Shown here: piece by piece, positions 61,533-64,000 of the stretch | How positions within the stretch are numbered: the stretch's first letter is position 1 | How the letters are laid out: each line of letters opens with the position of its first letter | Source: Parvibaculum sp039973015 | GTDB lineage: Bacteria > Pseudomonadota > Alphaproteobacteria > Parvibaculales > Parvibaculaceae | NCBI RefSeq assembly: GCF_039973015.1 | Contig: NZ_JBDWLT010000005.1 | Location: 62,001-126,000, forward strand | DNA length: 64,000 bases | Direction: 5' to 3' | Notes under the pieces: model-generated | Database searches by the model: none | The model's input: only the letters and a program-made list of their open reading frames with translations | What the model was told of the DNA's origin: nothing | Position numbers and translations under genes: made by a program

Positions 61533-62558
61533 ATGACTGACTTCAAGACCATCATCGCGCGGCTCGCCGAGGGCCAGCCGCTCGACGTAGCCACTGCGCG
61601 CGACGCCTTCGAGACGGTCATGTCCGGCGAGGCGACGCCTGCGCAGATTGCAGCCTTCCTGATGGGGCTTCGTGTGCGCGGTGAGACCGTTGAGGAAATC
61701 ACCGCTGGCGCCACCGTCATGCGCGAGCGCGCGCTCCGTGTCACCGCACCTGCGGATGCCATCGACATTGTCGGCACAGGCGGCGACGGCATTGGCACCT
61801 GGAATATCTCGACCGCGACCGCCATCGTCGTCGCGGCGGCGGGTGTTCCGGTCGCAAAACACGGTAATCGCAAGGCCTCCTCTCTTTCGGGCACTGCAGA
61901 TGCCTTGCAGGAACTCGGCGTCAATCTCGACATCGATCCAGCCACCATCGCAAAGTGCATCGAGAAGGCCGGCATCGGTTTCATGTTCGCGCAGGCGCAT
62001 CACGCTGCCATGAAGCATGTCGCGCCGGTGCGCGGCGATCTCGGCATCAAGACCGTCTTCAACATGCTCGGACCGCTTTCCAACCCCGCTCTCGTGAAGC
62101 GGCAATTGCTCGGCGTCTTCGCCGCTTCCTGGGTCGAGCCCTTCGCCGAGGTGCTCCGCAATCTGGGCTCGACAAGTGCATGGGTCGTTCACGGCTCGGA
62201 TGGCATGGACGAAATCACGACGACGGGTCCGACCGCCGTCGCCGAATTGAAGGATGGCAAGATCCGCATCTTCGAGGTAACGCCGGAAGAAGCAGGTCTC
62301 CGCCGTGTCTCCATCGATGAATTGAAAGGTGGCGACCCGGCCGAGAACGCAGCGGCCATCCGTCGCCTCTTCGATGGCGAACCGGGCGCATACCGCGATA
62401 TCGTGCTGCTCAACACCGCCGCCGCTCTGATCGTCTCCGGCAAGGCGGCGAGCCTGAAGGAAGGCGTCGGAGCCGCGGCCAGGATCGTCGATAGCGGGGC
62501 CGCAAGGGAAACGCTTGCGAAACTCGTTGCCGCCTCGAACGGAAAGTCCGATGGCTGA
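61533..62558 (+). CDS. trpD: Anthranilate phosphoribosyltransferase
   Basis: This 341-aa enzyme joins anthranilate to PRPP. Motifs are DIVGTGGDGIGTWNISTATA, VAKHGNRKASSLSGTADALQELG and FNMLGPLSNPALVKRQLLG. I used the ATG at 61533 with GGGGG just upstream; a TTG at 61512 overlaps the trpG stop. It overlaps trpC by eight bases. Confidence 0.96.
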   Translation: MTDFKTIIARLAEGQPLDVATARDAFETVMSGEATPAQIAAFLMGLRVRGETVEEITAGATVMRERALRVTAPADAIDIVGTGGDGIGTWNISTATAIVVAAAGVPVAKHGNRKASSLSGTADALQELGVNLDIDPATIAKCIEKAGIGFMFAQAHHAAMKHVAPVRGDLGIKTVFNMLGPLSNPALVKRQLLGVFAASWVEPFAEVLRNLGSTSAWVVHGSDGMDEITTTGPTAVAELKDGKIRIFEVTPEEAGLRRVSIDELKGGDPAENAAAIRRLFDGEPGAYRDIVLLNTAAALIVSGKAASLKEGVGAAARIVDSGAARETLAKLVAASNGKSDG

Positions 62559-63348
62559 CATTCTCGAAAAGATTGGCGCCTACAAGCTCGACGAGATCGC
62601 CGAGGCAAAGCGTGCGCATCCGCTTTCTTCCGTGGAAGATGCAGCGCATTCCGCATCGCCCGTTCGCGGTTTTGCCTCTGCGCTCCGCGCTCGCACCGAT
62701 GCGGGGGCTTACGCCCTCATTGCCGAGATCAAGAAGGCAAGCCCCTCAAAGGGCCTCATCCGGGCTGATTTCGATCCGCCTGCCCTCGCCCGCGCCTATG
62801 AAGCAGGTGGCGCCGCGTGTCTTTCCGTTTTGACGGACGGCCCTTCATTCCAGGGCGCGCCGGATTATCTTGCAACCGCTCGCGCCGCAACCGCGCTTCC
62901 CGTCATCCGCAAGGACTTCATGTACGATACCTATCAGGTGGCGGAAGCGCGCGCGATGGGAGCGGATGCCATTCTCATCATCATGGCGGCCGTTTCGGAC
63001 GCGCAGGCGAAGGAACTCGAAGAAGCGGCGTTCGGCTGGAAGATGGATGTGCTGGTCGAAGTTCACAACGAGGAAGAGCTGACCCGTGCCCTCGCCCTCA
63101 AAAGCCCGCTCCTCGGCATCAACAACCGCAACCTCAAGACCTTCGAGACGACGCTCGCCACAACGGAGCGGCTTGCTCCTCTTGTTCCCGGCGACCGTCT
63201 CATCGTGGGTGAGAGCGGAATCTTCACGCATGACGATCTTGTTCGCCTTTCCAAAGTTGGTGTGCGGACATTCCTGGTGGGTGAGAGCTTGATGAGGAAG
63301 GAAAATGTGGAGGCAGCAACACGCATGTTGCTGGCGGGTTCCGCCTGA
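62551..63348 (+). CDS. trpC: Indole-3-glycerol phosphate synthase
   Basis: This 265-aa TIM-barrel enzyme closes the indole ring. Motifs are ALIAEIKKASPSKGLIRADF, LSVLTDGPSFQGAPDYL, VIRKDFMYDTYQV, LLGINNRNLKTFET and VGESGIFTHDDL, holding the catalytic lysines and glutamates. It is a stand-alone TrpC, not fused to TrpF. It ends the trp operon segment; moaC, common next in relatives, is not seen. Confidence 0.97.
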   Translation: MADILEKIGAYKLDEIAEAKRAHPLSSVEDAAHSASPVRGFASALRARTDAGAYALIAEIKKASPSKGLIRADFDPPALARAYEAGGAACLSVLTDGPSFQGAPDYLATARAATALPVIRKDFMYDTYQVAEARAMGADAILIIMAAVSDAQAKELEEAAFGWKMDVLVEVHNEEELTRALALKSPLLGINNRNLKTFETTLATTERLAPLVPGDRLIVGESGIFTHDDLVRLSKVGVRTFLVGESLMRKENVEAATRMLLAGSA

Positions 63349-63504
63349 ACGCAGGTGCATAACCGGCTGGCACCGGAAACCGGGGGTTAAATTCTCACGG
63401 AAGACGCTGCCCGCTCCACCCTTGTCCCCGCCTATGGGGACAAAGCCCCGGAATGTTACGTTTTGATGACGTTTCGATGACAGTCGGCCGTCAGGAAGCC
63501 CGAA

Positions 63505-64000
63505 ATGACCTATGATATCCGCACCTCAAGGCCACAGGATTTTGCTCTTTTCGGCGAAATCGAGAATGCCGCCGGTGCCCTTTTTGCCGATGCCGGGATG
63601 CCTGAAATCGCCGCACACGAGCCCACCGACCTTGAATTCATAGAAGCCGCCGCACGCACCGGTGCCGTCCTTGTCGCGACCGCAGACGACACCCCTACCG
63701 GCTTCATTCTTTCGGCCCCGCTCGATCGGGCGATGCACATTTTTGAATTATCCGTACACCCCCTACATGGACGAAACGGTCTCGGCCGCAGGCTTGTCGA
63801 GGCTGTCTGCGCGCATGCCGCGAATGATGGCTTTCCTGCCGTTACACTTTCGACCTTTCGCGACCTCCCATGGAACGGACCATTCTACCGTTCCTGCGGA
63901 TTCCGCGAGCTCGAACGCCATGAGTGGACGCCCGCCCTTCTTCTCGCCCATTATCGCGAGGAAGATCTTGGCTTGCCGCTCAACCGCCGATGCTTCATGC
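63505..64000 (+). CDS. GNAT family N-acetyltransferase (C-terminus cut by the window edge)
   Basis: The frame is open from the ATG at 63505 to the edge (165 codons). It contains the acetyl-CoA-binding pattern HIFELSVHPLHGRNGLGRRL (motif A, R/Q-x-x-G-x-G/A form) and the later LPWNGPFYRSCGFRELERHE, both standard in GNAT enzymes. The substrate is unknown. It lies 156 bases after trpC and may be a separate unit. Confidence 0.88.
   Translation, partial: MTYDIRTSRPQDFALFGEIENAAGALFADAGMPEIAAHEPTDLEFIEAAARTGAVLVATADDTPTGFILSAPLDRAMHIFELSVHPLHGRNGLGRRLVEAVCAHAANDGFPAVTLSTFRDLPWNGPFYRSCGFRELERHEWTPALLLAHYREEDLGLPLNRRCFM

Noticed and set aside
1..64000. CRISPR array, prophage or insertion sequence
   Set aside because: No regularly spaced repeats, transposase, integrase or phage structural genes were seen in the window.

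Overview
The window is a stretch of alphaproteobacterial chromosome. It is GC-rich and densely coded, with many 1-11 base overlaps between neighbouring genes. It starts inside ntrX and ends inside a GNAT acetyltransferase gene. Three things point to Alphaproteobacteria: the nif3-like dusB-ntrB-ntrC-ntrY-ntrX order, the fused ispDF gene, and pyruvate dehydrogenase with a lipoyl domain on E1-beta. The fatty-acid and hydrophobic-substrate genes (acyl-CoA dehydrogenase, enoyl-CoA hydratase, DUF1302, MpaB-like, PhyH-like) would suit a Parvibaculum-like member of the Hyphomicrobiales, but that placement is only an inference.

Region 1 (1-19.7 kb) is core genome. It holds nitrogen regulation (dusB-ntrB-ntrC, then ntrY-ntrX, minus strand), isoprenoid and phospholipid genes (ispDF-pgpA-pncC, plus strand), then a minus-strand run: coq10-like, lipA, a sulfatase, terC, lpdA-pdhC-pdhB-pdhA, ftsB and eno. 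lipA makes the lipoyl cofactor used by the neighbouring pyruvate dehydrogenase.

Region 2 (19.8-46.8 kb) looks like an accessory block lodged between eno and pyrG. It carries an orphan oligopeptide-binding protein; a TonB-dependent haem-type receptor behind tandem Fur-like operators; a PadR regulator divergent from a DUF1302 outer-membrane protein; a compact queC-queE-queD-queF queuosine precursor operon; a membrane histidine kinase; a TetR/MpaB-like pair; and fatty-acid oxidation genes. At 35.2-44.7 kb lies a respiratory and nitrosative-stress cluster: ccoNOQP, a 65-aa protein, DUF2189, ccoS, a 44-aa protein, fdxA, an Rrf2/NsrR-type regulator, nnrS, gdhA and DUF488. Four 23-bp AT-rich palindromes resembling the NsrR operator precede ccoN, fdxA, nnrS and DUF488, which suggests a local NO-responsive regulon. 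A 2Fe-2S ferredoxin, a TetR regulator and a phytanoyl-CoA dioxygenase-like gene close the block.

Region 3 (46.8-64 kb) returns to core genes: pyrG, secG, tpiA, ppiD-like, trpE and trpG-trpD-trpC. Two inserts break it up. One (49.2-53.0 kb) has three tiny genes, a cold-shock gene, an ECF sigma/anti-sigma pair with a DUF4168 secreted protein, and a PAS protein. The other is a secreted subtilisin-like protease between trpE and trpG. No tRNA, rRNA, CRISPR array or insertion sequence was seen.
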